The notes beneath the pieces are model-generated. The model searched no databases and was not told where the DNA came from. It saw nothing but the letters and a program-made list of their open reading frames with translations. 63,498 nt of DNA from Lachnoclostridium sp. Lineage in GTDB: Bacteria > Bacillota > Clostridia > Lachnospirales > Lachnospiraceae. A program made the position numbers and the translations under genes. Location: positions 1 through 63,498 of the forward strand of contig JAETRR010000020.1 in NCBI GenBank assembly GCA_021770065.1, in the 5' to 3' direction. Shown here piece after piece: positions 1-7,618 of the stretch (the first letter of the stretch is position 1; the number at the start of each line of letters is the position of its first letter).

Positions 1-584
1 TCGTTAATGGTTCTCATGCACTTAATTAATCCCTGTTTAATTGTGATACACTCCGCTTCATTGGGTGCGGAATTTTCAATGGGCATGATGTCTATGGTCC
101 AGCTTCCAATGTCTACAACCACCACTCGTTTCGGCAGCGTCTTAAGCCTGTCCGCCACTGCCGCATAGCACTGGGGAAATACGGATACCCTGGCAATTTT
201 CATCTGATACTGCTCCTTTTCGAACCGGAAAGCGACCTCCTTATTTCTTGCCAGGTAGCTGATGAAGTCCTGCTTTTCGGCTCCAAAGCGTGTGAGAGGC
301 AAGCCGACGGATAAAAGAACATCTGCATTTCTCATTCCTCTTCTGTTCAATTCCTTTGCTGCCGCCAGTGTAAGAATATAAAAGTTGTCATTCTCTACCT
401 TTAAATCCCTTACCTCCAACCGCTTGCCTCCAACTTTATAATAAGAACCCTGATACTCCACCACATTCTCATAAAAAGCCGGCTCTGTCGTAATTTCCTT
501 TACCCCAGTGGTGAACACCTGACTTACCGTTTTCATTCCGGACCAGCCGTGGTCTATTCCAATTACTTCGATATGTTTATTCAT
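1..584 (-). CDS. ParM/StbA-like actin-family protein, partial (C-terminus beyond window)
   Basis: Translation of the minus strand from ATG at 584 gives 194 residues that run off the left edge with no stop. Residues 8-19 (IGIDHGWSGMKT) fit the first phosphate-binding loop, and residues 158-166 (DIGSWTIDI) the second phosphate loop, of the actin/Hsp70 ATPase fold as found in plasmid-segregation ParM and related bacterial actins. ParM filaments push plasmid copies apart with a ParR adaptor; no parR is visible here. The upstream small membrane protein overlaps the start by 8 bp, so the two are probably co-translated. It suggests an integrated plasmid or conjugative element to the left. Family assignment is from motifs only; the exact role is inferred. 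Confidence 0.75.
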   Translation of the reverse strand, partial: MNKHIEVIGIDHGWSGMKTVSQVFTTGVKEITTEPAFYENVVEYQGSYYKVGGKRLEVRDLKVENDNFYILTLAAAKELNRRGMRNADVLLSVGLPLTRFGAEKQDFISYLARNKEVAFRFEKEQYQMKIARVSVFPQCYAAVADRLKTLPKRVVVVDIGSWTIDIMPIENSAPNEAECITIKQGLIKCMRTIN

Positions 585-762
585 ACTGCTTCTCCTCTTC
601 CTTTTGTTTCTCAACATGTTCCCAATATAGCTGTTCCAAAAAATCTTTCTGAACCCCCTTATTCTGTAATTCCTCAAACTTCCTTTCTGCCATCCCTGCT
701 GACTTTGCAAGTGAAAAAAGCATAACTATCATAAATACAAGGAATATTCCAAACCCTATCAT
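577..762 (-). CDS. small single-pass membrane protein, unknown function
   Basis: 61 residues. Residues 2-20 are strongly hydrophobic (IGFGIFLVFMIVMLFSLAK) and make one membrane helix; the remainder is charged and probably helical, ending EEEKQYE. A good ribosome site (GGGGGAG, 6 nt before ATG) supports it as a real gene. It overlaps the start of the ParM-like gene by 8 bp. I do not recognise the family. Given the context, an accessory protein of the same mobile element is the simplest reading, but nothing in the sequence shows a function. Confidence 0.55.
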   Translation of the reverse strand: MIGFGIFLVFMIVMLFSLAKSAGMAERKFEELQNKGVQKDFLEQLYWEHVEKQKEEEKQYE

Positions 763-1294
763 CTACACTCCCCCTCTTTCTGCCTCGTTTCTCTAAAATT
801 CTTTTCGCACACAGAATCCGGAATCGTTTCTCTAGCCTGCCTTTTTCACTGTCTGGCTCTGTCAGCTTGTCCAGGAACCAAGTCAACAACCCTGCTAAGC
901 CGGGTTGTTGACCCCTGCGGCAGTCGCCAAATGTGCATGCAAGCATGCACGCTTGGCTCGTTGCTCGCAGGAATCTGCTTTCGCTTCGTCACGGCCACAC
1001 TTAGTACCTCCTTTTCCGGGCGAAAAAAATAGGACTAAGTCAGCGCTCCAAAGAACAGCAAATACTGTTGCCAATACTTTGGCCGAAAGCTAACTTAGTC
1101 CTATCTAAATCACAATATTCAGTTTTTAAACATAAAAAGCCGGATGCTGATGGTCAACCCACCGCATGTTAAATAAATGCAAAATTTGTTATTCCTATGA
1201 TAAAACGGGCCCGTCCTAACTGAAAATAACCATCCAAACCGGCTTTTTTCGTAGGACTAAATCAGCGGAAACCCTTGATTTTATTGGATTTTTG
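763..1294. repeat. 532-nt non-coding stretch rich in inverted repeats
   Basis: No convincing gene. It holds several palindromes: GTCAACAACCC (882-892) with GGGTTGTTGAC (902-912), an 11-bp perfect stem; GTGCATGC-AA-GCATGCAC (933-950); TAGGACTAAGT (1030-1040) with ACTTAGTCCTA (1093-1103); and AAAAAGCCGG (1134-1143) with CCGGCTTTTT (1239-1248). TAGGACTAA recurs directly at 1252-1260. The segment around 951-972 resembles one at 30315-30335 (both contain CTTGGCTCGTTGC). The arrangement looks like the remains of small non-autonomous mobile elements at the edge of the ParM-bearing segment; no transposase is present. Confidence 0.5.
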
Positions 1295-1414
1295 CTAACC
1301 TGACATTATAATAACAGGTTCCCCGGAATCCAATACCGCAACCCCGACGCCTGCCCCGTTATATCCCATACGGTAAACCTCCGGAGCGCCCACCAGCTCC
1401 CGTACACGATTCAT
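1295..1414 (-). pseudogene. N-terminal fragment of an S8 (subtilisin-like) peptidase
   Basis: A 39-residue reading frame from ATG at 1414, preceded by AGGGAG, matches the start of a clostridial subtilase: residues about 3-12 (RVRELVGAPE), then GYNGAGVGVAVLDSG, where VAVLDSG is the catalytic aspartate motif. Right after it the frame departs from the family (GEPVIIMSG, stop) instead of continuing to the histidine and serine motifs, so the remaining roughly 250 residues are missing. The stop lies beside AACCTG...CAGGTT and the repeat-rich stretch, which suggests that an insertion or deletion removed the 3' part. It follows the DUF4179 gene on the same strand. Confidence 0.6.
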
Positions 1415-1490
1415 AGCAACGCAGCTCCCTGCTTTTTCTATTAGCTTATGCGCCGAACTGCGAAACCGCCATTGTGCGTTGAAGCACCTG

Positions 1491-2534
1491 TTAAATTTCT
1501 ATCTCAAAGCTCTCTCCGATCTGCACATAATCATCGCTTATCTGTCCGTCTTCCTCCGGAAGCTCCACCGCATAAAGGGTCATGGTCACAGTTTCTCCGC
1601 TCGTATCCAGTCTTCCATCGTCAATGATTTCTTCATTCTGCATATAGCCGGATTTTCTGTCCTGAGTCCGAACACCGAACTCTGCCTGATTTCCTTTTGC
1701 ATCCTCTGCCTTTATCATCAGAATATAGTTGGTAGGACCGGAAAGGTCATAGGGGATTCTCTGCTCCAGATCATTCATGGCAAGCTCCCTTAAGGTTACG
1801 GTTACGCCGTCCGGAAGTTCAAATGCTTTTCCAATCTCTGTCCGTTTTGTATCTGCTATGAGATCCGTTCCGTCCGCCATGAAAGCAAATTCCCATTTTC
1901 CTTTTACGCTGTTTTCAAAGCCAAGCTGATCAAAGACAAGCCGGAATTCATTTTCCCCTGAGAGATCCATACCTGTGGCTTCATACTCTGCCACGGCTCC
2001 CAAAACCATCCGTTCCTCGTCCAGAAAACCGGAGCTTCCGCCTGCACCGCCTGTCATATGCTTTCCATTGATATACAGGCTGCCATCCGGTGTCAGATGG
2101 TTTTCCATGGGCTGCCCGTCTTCACGCTGCAAGGTGTAATTAACCACCAGTTTTTCCTCGGAAACTACTGCTTCCTGCAGGGTGAGCACATAGCCTTTAT
2201 CTGTTACGGAGGTATTGACAACCTCCTTGTAATCAGCCAAATCCTCTGAAATCCCCAAGGCGCTGCTGATGTTCCAGCCTATCTGTTTAATGGCCGCGTG
2301 GACCTCGTCCCCGAAAGCTGCGGTTCCTGCAATCAGCATCAGCGCCGCACAGGCTGCCACGGATGCTCTGCGAAAGGTATTTTTTCGGGTATGCTTTTCT
2401 TTTTTAATCTCATCTAAAACTGCGTTTTTATATCTCTTCATTTCCACATCACTCAGGCATTCCGACAGGTAATCCCCATGTGATTCAAGCTCCGTATTTA
2501 TCTCATTTGCCAGTTTGTAGGCTTCCCTGTTCAT
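1491..2534 (-). CDS. DUF4179-type membrane protein, probable partner (anti-sigma) of the adjacent sigma factor
   Basis: 347 residues: a cytoplasmic N-terminus of about 55 residues, one membrane helix at about 56-75 (SVAACAALMLIAGTAAFG), and a large exported C-terminal domain of beta-rich character as in DUF4179 proteins. Such proteins are usually coded right after an ECF-like sigma factor and are thought to hold it at the membrane. Here the start is 3 nt beyond the sigma gene's stop, so the pair is one transcript and translationally coupled. The anti-sigma role is inferred from family and neighbourhood. No lipobox or catalytic motif is visible. Confidence 0.75.
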   Translation of the reverse strand: MNREAYKLANEINTELESHGDYLSECLSDVEMKRYKNAVLDEIKKEKHTRKNTFRRASVAACAALMLIAGTAAFGDEVHAAIKQIGWNISSALGISEDLADYKEVVNTSVTDKGYVLTLQEAVVSEEKLVVNYTLQREDGQPMENHLTPDGSLYINGKHMTGGAGGSSGFLDEERMVLGAVAEYEATGMDLSGENEFRLVFDQLGFENSVKGKWEFAFMADGTDLIADTKRTEIGKAFELPDGVTVTLRELAMNDLEQRIPYDLSGPTNYILMIKAEDAKGNQAEFGVRTQDRKSGYMQNEEIIDDGRLDTSGETVTMTLYAVELPEEDGQISDDYVQIGESFEIEI

Positions 2535-2536
2535 GC

Positions 2537-3094
2537 TTATGCCCTCTTCCTTTCTCCAAATTTGCTGCGGATTTTCTGTTTTCCCCGAAATATCCGCACA
2601 TATACATTGTCTCTGCTGATTCCCAATGCTTCCCCGGCCTCCTCCGGCTCTTCCTCGTTTAAAAAAATCCGCCGGAACAGCTCCTGGTCTTTGGGCTTTA
2701 AGCAGGCTAAAATCTCCTCTGTTTCTTTTGAAAGCTCCTGCTCGGTCAGCTTAAGGAAAGAGGTTTCTTCCTCCGGAATCTCCATGTCCATATCTTCGAT
2801 GGAGATTGTCTGAAGCTCCCGCTTCATCTTCCTCAGGGTATCAATGGCTTCCAGACGGGCGATTCCTGCTGCCCAGCCCTCAAAGCTGCCCCTGCTCTCG
2901 TCAAAGCTGTCTATGTTCTTCCAGATTCCAAGGAAAATGTCGTTCATGCATTCCTCCACTCGATCCGGGGCGGTAAAGAGCCGCTTTTTTACGATAGCAT
3001 TTAAGAGGCCTCCGTAGGTATCGATGACGTAGAGGATCCCCTCTTCCTTTCGCTTTTTGATTAAATCTATAAAATTGTGTTCATTTGCTTTCAT
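2537..3094 (-). CDS. ECF-type RNA polymerase sigma-70 family factor
   Basis: 185 residues with two recognised segments: region 2 at about 25-92 (core-polymerase binding and -10 recognition; IFLGIWKNIDSFDESRGSF then AAGIARLEAIDTLRK) and region 4 at about 128-180 (helix-turn-helix; EAGEALGISRDNVYVRIFRGKQKIR). Regions 1 and 3 are absent, as in ECF factors. It is coupled to the DUF4179 protein just downstream, which probably restrains it. The leader carries the 12-bp palindrome CGTAAGCTTACG at 3120-3131 and a GGGTTAAAA/TTTTAACCC hairpin further up. ECF factors commonly activate their own operon, but I cannot name a clear -35/-10 pair here. Confidence 0.9.
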   Translation of the reverse strand: MKANEHNFIDLIKKRKEEGILYVIDTYGGLLNAIVKKRLFTAPDRVEECMNDIFLGIWKNIDSFDESRGSFEGWAAGIARLEAIDTLRKMKRELQTISIEDMDMEIPEEETSFLKLTEQELSKETEEILACLKPKDQELFRRIFLNEEEPEEAGEALGISRDNVYVRIFRGKQKIRSKFGERKRA

Positions 3095-3412
3095 AAATGG
3101 TTACCTCAAAAATAATTTCCGTAAGCTTACGCGACGCCCGGCCGATGCGCCTTATCCCTGCAGGATATTTACCGGGGTTAAAAGATTTTGCTTTTTTAAC
3201 CCTTTCACATTATACTTCGTTTTTGGGACGGAAAATCTTACAGTTTTCTCAATTTTTTATTTTTTTGTCTTTAACTGATATCAAAGGAGTTTACTGATAC
3301 ATGTCCCAAAAGAACATATAACATTGTATCGCCTGTGATATAGCAAAAGGGAGAATAAGCAAAATCAATATGCTCATTCTCCCTGATAGATTCAACATTG
3401 CCGCCTGCTTTT
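3095..3412 (-). promoter_or_regulatory. 318-nt sigma-operon leader plus carboxypeptidase 3' end region
   Basis: No gene. Next to the sigma start lie a perfect palindrome CGTAAGCTTACG (3120-3131) and a hairpin whose arms read GGGTTAAAA and TTTTAACCC, about 3175-3203. The sequence GTATAAT (minus sense) near 3209-3215 could be a -10 box, without a convincing -35. The left end holds the carboxypeptidase terminator, listed separately. Confidence 0.4.
3344..3383 (-). terminator. intrinsic terminator of the D-Ala-D-Ala carboxypeptidase gene
   Basis: GGGAGAATAAGC (3349-3360) pairs with GCTCATTCTCCC (3372-3383) around an 11-nt loop; the minus-strand transcript then reads UUUUGC. It starts about 30 nt after the stop at 3413. 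Confidence 0.8.
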
Positions 3413-4900
3413 TTACAGAAGCATATAGTCAAAGGTCCGCTTCAGGTACTCACTGTACCCGGCCTTCTCCACGGCCTCGGAAGCTACTATGGAAATGCTT
3501 CCCAGCTCCTTATCCCCCAGCATATAGGTGAGCTTCCCAATCTCCTGCCCTTTCTCCACAGGGGCCGTCAGTTCCTTGACACAGAGCCATTTTTTCTCAA
3601 TCTTAGTCAAATCTTCTCCTGTAGTACTTAAGTAAGCAAAAGTCCCGTCATAAGTTCCCTTTACCTCCTCCTGTACGCCGAAACGAATGGGAACCACCAC
3701 ATCCGGCTGTTCCTCCAGATCCTGGTAGAGGCTGCACTTGGCATAGCCGTAATTTAAGAGAGCCGTGGCATCCGCAAACCTGCCCTTGGGGTCAGGAGCC
3801 GCCATAACTACGGCGATCATCTCGATTCCGTCCTTCTCCGCCGTGGCGGATACACAGTATTTTGCCAGACTGGTGGACCCGGTCTTTAAGCCTGTAGCAT
3901 AGGGATACTGCCGGATAAGCTTATTTGTATTCGTAAGGCCGAACTCCTCTGTGCCCCGTTTGGTAGTGTGAGTGATATTTTCCATCCAGACTGTGGAATA
4001 ATTATGTATCTGGGGATATTTGGTGATCAATTCCCGCGACATAAGGGCGATATCGTAAGCTGTAGTCATATGACCATCCACGTCCAGACCGCAGCAGTTG
4101 ACAAAATGCGTGTCTTTCATGCCGAGTTCTGCCGCGCGTTTGTTCATCATTTCCACGAAAAGCTCTTCGGTTCCGGCGATATGCTCTGCCATGGCAACAG
4201 AAGCATCATTTGCCGAGGCCACGGAAATGCACTTGATCATGGTATCTACGCTCTGGGTCTCCCCTTCCTCCAGAAAGACCTGGGAGCCTCCCATGGACGC
4301 TGCATAGGCGGAGGTAGTTACCGTATCCTCCAGCTTAATCTTTCCCTGGGAAACGGCATCGAAAATCAAAAGGAGAGTCATGATCTTGGTGACACTGGCC
4401 GGGTGAAGCTTCTCGTGGGCATTTTTCTCCAATACCACGGTTCCTGTGGAGGCCTCCATAAGAACTGCAGAGGGAGCAGTAATCCCGATGCTGTCCCCTG
4501 CGGCAGGCATCGCCTCATTCTCCGGATTTTCTCCCGTTGTCTCTCCCTGGGTCTGTTCTGCCTGGGCTATTTTACCCAGAATGGATTCTGCTACTTCCTT
4601 TCCGGGCAGCTTTTCTCCCGGAGCCGCTTTCTCGGGAAGCTCCTGATCCGCACTCTGAAGCTGCGCTGCCTCTTCCGCGCTGCGCTCCTGCTCTCCTGTT
4701 TCTGCTATAGGAGCGCCGCCGCTTTGTACCTGTGTCTCTGCTGGAGACGTACTCTCATTCTGCTCTTGTACTTTATCCGACGGCGTATTGTTCTCATCCC
4801 GGCTCTCCTCCTCCGTCTCCCCTCCCGATGCCTGCACAAGAAGCACCGGAGACCGGAAAACAAGACAGAAGGCAAGCAGGAAGATACAAATTTTCTTCAT
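3413..4900 (-). CDS. serine-type D-alanyl-D-alanine carboxypeptidase (S11, DacA/DacF type)
   Basis: 495 residues. A signal peptide (1-24) is followed by an acidic, Glu/Gln/Pro-rich linker (about 25-130) that most family members lack. The S11 domain shows all three motifs: SVTK (Ser169, Lys172), SAN (229-231) and KTG (339-341); a C-terminal beta domain (about 400-490, PBP5-like) follows. The enzyme trims the terminal D-alanine of peptidoglycan side chains outside the membrane. The long linker may place the domain away from the membrane. The ribosome site AAGGGG lies inside a 10-bp hairpin stem (4907-4952), so translation may be structure-controlled. Confidence 0.93.
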   Translation of the reverse strand: MKKICIFLLAFCLVFRSPVLLVQASGGETEEESRDENNTPSDKVQEQNESTSPAETQVQSGGAPIAETGEQERSAEEAAQLQSADQELPEKAAPGEKLPGKEVAESILGKIAQAEQTQGETTGENPENEAMPAAGDSIGITAPSAVLMEASTGTVVLEKNAHEKLHPASVTKIMTLLLIFDAVSQGKIKLEDTVTTSAYAASMGGSQVFLEEGETQSVDTMIKCISVASANDASVAMAEHIAGTEELFVEMMNKRAAELGMKDTHFVNCCGLDVDGHMTTAYDIALMSRELITKYPQIHNYSTVWMENITHTTKRGTEEFGLTNTNKLIRQYPYATGLKTGSTSLAKYCVSATAEKDGIEMIAVVMAAPDPKGRFADATALLNYGYAKCSLYQDLEEQPDVVVPIRFGVQEEVKGTYDGTFAYLSTTGEDLTKIEKKWLCVKELTAPVEKGQEIGKLTYMLGDKELGSISIVASEAVEKAGYSEYLKRTFDYMLL

Positions 4901-4906
4901 AAAATT

Positions 4907-4952
4907 CCCCTTCTATTTTTAGCGATTACTATTAGTAATGTGATAGAAGGGG
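4907..4952 (-). promoter_or_regulatory. hairpin sequestering the carboxypeptidase ribosome site
   Basis: CCCCTTCTAT (4907-4916 on plus) pairs with ATAGAAGGGG (4943-4952); the loop contains a smaller palindrome ATTACTAATAGTAAT in minus sense. In the minus-strand RNA the 3' arm carries AAGGGG, the Shine-Dalgarno sequence 6 nt before the ATG at 4900. The hairpin also follows the citrate synthase stop by 35 nt and has UUUU after it, so it may serve as a weak terminator as well. Confidence 0.55.
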
Positions 4953-4987
4953 AAAATATGTCATTTTTGTATAAGGATTTGTTTCCT

Positions 4988-6349
4988 TTACTTCCGTTCC
5001 TCAAGCTCCTCATAATCCACATGATGCCCCACATACTTATATGCCGGACGGACAATCTTTCCTGCATTTGCCAGCTCCTCAATGCGGTGGGCGCTCCAGC
5101 CGGAGATTCGGGAAATGGCAAAAATAGGTGTGAACAGTTCTGCCGGAAGTCCCAGCATACTGTATACAAAGCCGCTGTAAAAGTCCACATTGGCACAGAC
5201 GGGTTTTAAAAGCTTCCTCCCCGACATCAGGCACTCCCCGCCAATGCGCTCCACGCGCTCATACAGCTCAAATTCCCGGGTCAGTCCCTTTTCCTCGGAA
5301 AGCTTCCTCGCATACTCCTTCAGAATCACGGCTCTGGGGTCGGATTCCGTGTACACGGCATGACCGATTCCATAGATCAGCCCTGCTTTGTCAAAGGCCT
5401 CCTTTCTGAGAATATGCACCAGATAGGAGCGAAGGGCCTCCTCGTCCTCCCAATCGGATACATGGGCCTTGATGTCACGGAACATCTCCTGAACCTTTAA
5501 GTTGGCTCCGCCGTGCTTTGGACCCTTTAGGGAACCTAAAGAAGCCGCCACTGCGGAATAGGTATCCGTACCGGTGGAGGAAACCACGTGAGTGGTAAAG
5601 GTGGAGTTGTTGCCGCCGCCGTGCTCCGCATGGAGAACCAGAGCCACATCCAGCACCCTGGCCTCCAGCTCCGTATAGGTTCCGTCCTTTCGCAGAAGGC
5701 GCAGAATATTCTCCGCCGTGGAAAGCTCCGGCTTTGGATTGCGGATAATCAGGCTCTTGTCCAGGTGGTAATGGCGGTAAGCATGATAACCGTAGACACA
5801 GAACAGCGGGAACTGGGCAATCAGTCTTAAAGACTGCTGCAGTACATTGGCAATCGATATGTCCTCCGGTTTCTCGTCATAGGAATAAAGTGTCAGCACG
5901 CATTTCTGCAGAGTATTCATCATATTGGAGCTGGGTGCCTTCATCACCACATCCCGGACGAAAGTATCCGGCAGGCTCCGGAATTCTCCCAAAAGAGTAA
6001 TAAATTCATCCAGCTGCTCTTTCGTCGGCAGCTTTCCAAACAGCAAAAGGTAGGTAGCCTCCTCGAATGCAAACCGGCGGTTGGAAAATCCTTTTACCAG
6101 ATCCCGTACATTGACTCCCTGGAAGTAAAGTTCACCGTCAATGGGAACCTTTTCTCCGTCCACGTAACCAAAGGAAACGACATCGGAAATCTCCGTCAGG
6201 CCTGTCAGAACACCTTTTCCCGAAGAATCCCTGAGACCTCTTTTCACATCATATTCTTCATAAAGCTTACCGTCAATCCGGCCGGAACGCATACTGTACT
6301 CCGCCAGCTTTTCCAGTCTTTTATCCACATGTATCCCTTCTTTCTTCAT
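4988..6349 (-). CDS. citrate/2-methylcitrate synthase
   Basis: 453 residues, longer than the usual 370-430. Catalytic features are present: HGGGNNST (His243), GPKHGGAN (His279), GIGHAVY (His330), and ANVDFYSG (Asp389). It condenses acetyl-CoA with oxaloacetate (or propionyl-CoA in methylcitrate forms) in the cytoplasm. No aconitase or isocitrate dehydrogenase gene lies nearby, so it stands alone rather than in a Krebs-cycle operon; in anaerobes it commonly feeds glutamate synthesis. Start chosen at 6349 because GGAGGAGAGGATT precedes it. The subtype cannot be decided by eye. Confidence 0.93.
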   Translation of the reverse strand: MKKEGIHVDKRLEKLAEYSMRSGRIDGKLYEEYDVKRGLRDSSGKGVLTGLTEISDVVSFGYVDGEKVPIDGELYFQGVNVRDLVKGFSNRRFAFEEATYLLLFGKLPTKEQLDEFITLLGEFRSLPDTFVRDVVMKAPSSNMMNTLQKCVLTLYSYDEKPEDISIANVLQQSLRLIAQFPLFCVYGYHAYRHYHLDKSLIIRNPKPELSTAENILRLLRKDGTYTELEARVLDVALVLHAEHGGGNNSTFTTHVVSSTGTDTYSAVAASLGSLKGPKHGGANLKVQEMFRDIKAHVSDWEDEEALRSYLVHILRKEAFDKAGLIYGIGHAVYTESDPRAVILKEYARKLSEEKGLTREFELYERVERIGGECLMSGRKLLKPVCANVDFYSGFVYSMLGLPAELFTPIFAISRISGWSAHRIEELANAGKIVRPAYKYVGHHVDYEELEERK

Positions 6350-6378
6350 AATCCTCTCCTCCTGCGTATTTCAATTTG

Positions 6379-6828
6379 CTATCCCATGAACCAGCCTGTT
6401 AATATGCCGAGGACAGCTCCCATCAGCACCTGTAAAGGCGTATGGCCTACAAATTCCTTCAGCTTCTCCTCTGTCAGCTTTTTTCCCTCTAAGGTTTTAA
6501 AGCTGTCCAGAATCTGATTCAGCAGCTTTGCCTGTTTTCCTGTCTCCAGACGCACGCCCATAGCGTCGTGCATCACTATAATTGCCAGGATCGCCGCCAC
6601 CGCAAATACGGGAGAGCCCATGCCGCATTCTTTTCCCGCGGAAACGGCCAGGGCACAGACGGTAGCTGCGTGGGAGCTTGGCATACCGCCGGATCCGATC
6701 AGCCGCTCCGGGTCAAATCCCTTGTTTACCCATGCGTGAATCAGGGTCTTCAGCACTTGAGCTATAAACCAGCCCGCCACTGCGCTTGTTAAAAGTGTAT
6801 TTCCTGCTAATGCTTCAAAGCCGTTCAT
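6379..6828 (-). CDS. divergent PAP2 family membrane protein (DUF212 type)
   Basis: 149 residues with about four hydrophobic segments. The motif GGMPSSHAATV (about 47-57) and the later HDAMGVR (about 86-92) are the conserved residues of the divergent PAP2 family, related to type 2 phosphatidic acid phosphatases and vanadium haloperoxidases. The substrate of this short bacterial branch is not established; an envelope lipid or polyprenyl phosphate is a guess. It has its own consensus-like promoter (6876-6904) and lies 29 nt before citrate synthase, so both are probably one transcript. Confidence 0.85.
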   Translation of the reverse strand: MNGFEALAGNTLLTSAVAGWFIAQVLKTLIHAWVNKGFDPERLIGSGGMPSSHAATVCALAVSAGKECGMGSPVFAVAAILAIIVMHDAMGVRLETGKQAKLLNQILDSFKTLEGKKLTEEKLKEFVGHTPLQVLMGAVLGILTGWFMG

Positions 6829-6875
6829 CTGTTATGTATTCCTGCCTCTCCTTTTATGTCAAAACATCTTTGTTC

Positions 6876-6904
6876 ATTATAACGGATCTTTTTCTGTCTG
6901 ACAA
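6876..6904 (-). promoter_or_regulatory. sigma-A-type promoter for the PAP2 / citrate synthase unit
   Basis: Minus strand TTGTCA, 17-nt spacer, TATAAT. The -10 lies about 48 nt before the start at 6828. Confidence 0.75.
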
Positions 6905-6939
6905 GTACAGGCAGATAATCCCTTTTGAAACCGCCTTAA

Positions 6940-6974
6940 CAAAAACAGGACTGCCGCAATAAGCCGACAGCCCC
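6940..6974 (-). terminator. terminator of the V-type ATPase operon
   Basis: In minus sense, GGGGCTGTCGGC (6963-6974) pairs, with wobbles, to GCGGCAGTCC (6948-6957) around TTATT, followed by TGTTTTTG. It sits 26 nt after the stop of the last ATPase gene. Confidence 0.7.
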
Positions 6975-7000
6975 GTCAAAAGCACATATCTTAAGAATTC

Positions 7001-7618
7001 TCATCCCGTATGCATTCTCTTTATTACCTTAAGCCTTGTAAACTCCTCACGCTCCTTTTCCTCCAGAGCGTTGGCAATCTCCTTCACCAGCGTCTCATAT
7101 CTGGGAATCGTGATATTCTGCAGGGCGTTGGCTCTCTTCTGGGCCTTCTTGATATTGGCGGCCAGCAGGTAGGCAGAGTTCTCCACCATGGAGAGCTTCA
7201 CCGTCAGCTCCTTTACCTTCTCAAAAGACACACGGGCGATATCCAGGGATTCCCTGGTGCTGTAAAAGGCATAGGCCGGAGTCCGGGTTGCCGCGTCATA
7301 GCGTACCAGGGGAATCTCCGTTCCCATAATGCTTCGGAGCTTCACCTCAATGGTATCTTCAATGGGCACATTCCGGGCCACGTCTGACACGAAGTTCACA
7401 CCCAGCTCCATGTTGGCCTTCTGAAGCGCCTCGTAAGCCGTCTGAAAGGTAGTCCGGATCTCCTTCTGGATATCCCTTGCCTGCTCCACCAGGTTCATCA
7501 GCTCCCGGATAAGTATGTTTCGCTTCTTATCCATCAGCTCGTAGCCCTGCCGGGCCAGAACCAGAGAATTCTTCGCCAGTATTAAATTTCCTTTTGTGGG
7601 AAATGATTGGTTATCCAT
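7001..7618 (-). CDS. ntpD: V/A-type ATP synthase subunit D (central stalk)
   Basis: 205 residues, largely alpha-helical with long N- and C-terminal helices. The N-terminal stretch TKGNLILAKNSLVLARQGYELMDKKR (seen here at about 8-33) is characteristic of subunit D, and ALEEKEREEFTRLKVIK near the end forms the returning helix. D is the rotor shaft inside the A3B3 head, linking to subunits F and C. The start codon overlaps the stop of ntpB by one base, so the two are coupled. It is the last gene of the operon. Confidence 0.95.
   Translation of the reverse strand: MDNQSFPTKGNLILAKNSLVLARQGYELMDKKRNILIRELMNLVEQARDIQKEIRTTFQTAYEALQKANMELGVNFVSDVARNVPIEDTIEVKLRSIMGTEIPLVRYDAATRTPAYAFYSTRESLDIARVSFEKVKELTVKLSMVENSAYLLAANIKKAQKRANALQNITIPRYETLVKEIANALEEKEREEFTRLKVIKRMHTG

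Noticed and set aside
674..946. 90-residue minus-strand ORF with a charged, helical-looking sequence
   Set aside because: It overlaps the better-supported 61-residue membrane protein by 89 bp, runs through the GTCAACAACCC hairpin, and has no clear ribosome site. It may be a remnant but cannot be supported as a gene.
3968..5209. 413-residue plus-strand ORF
   Set aside because: It is antisense to the carboxypeptidase and citrate synthase genes, both with full motifs; the translation is His/Cys/Leu-rich with no domain character.
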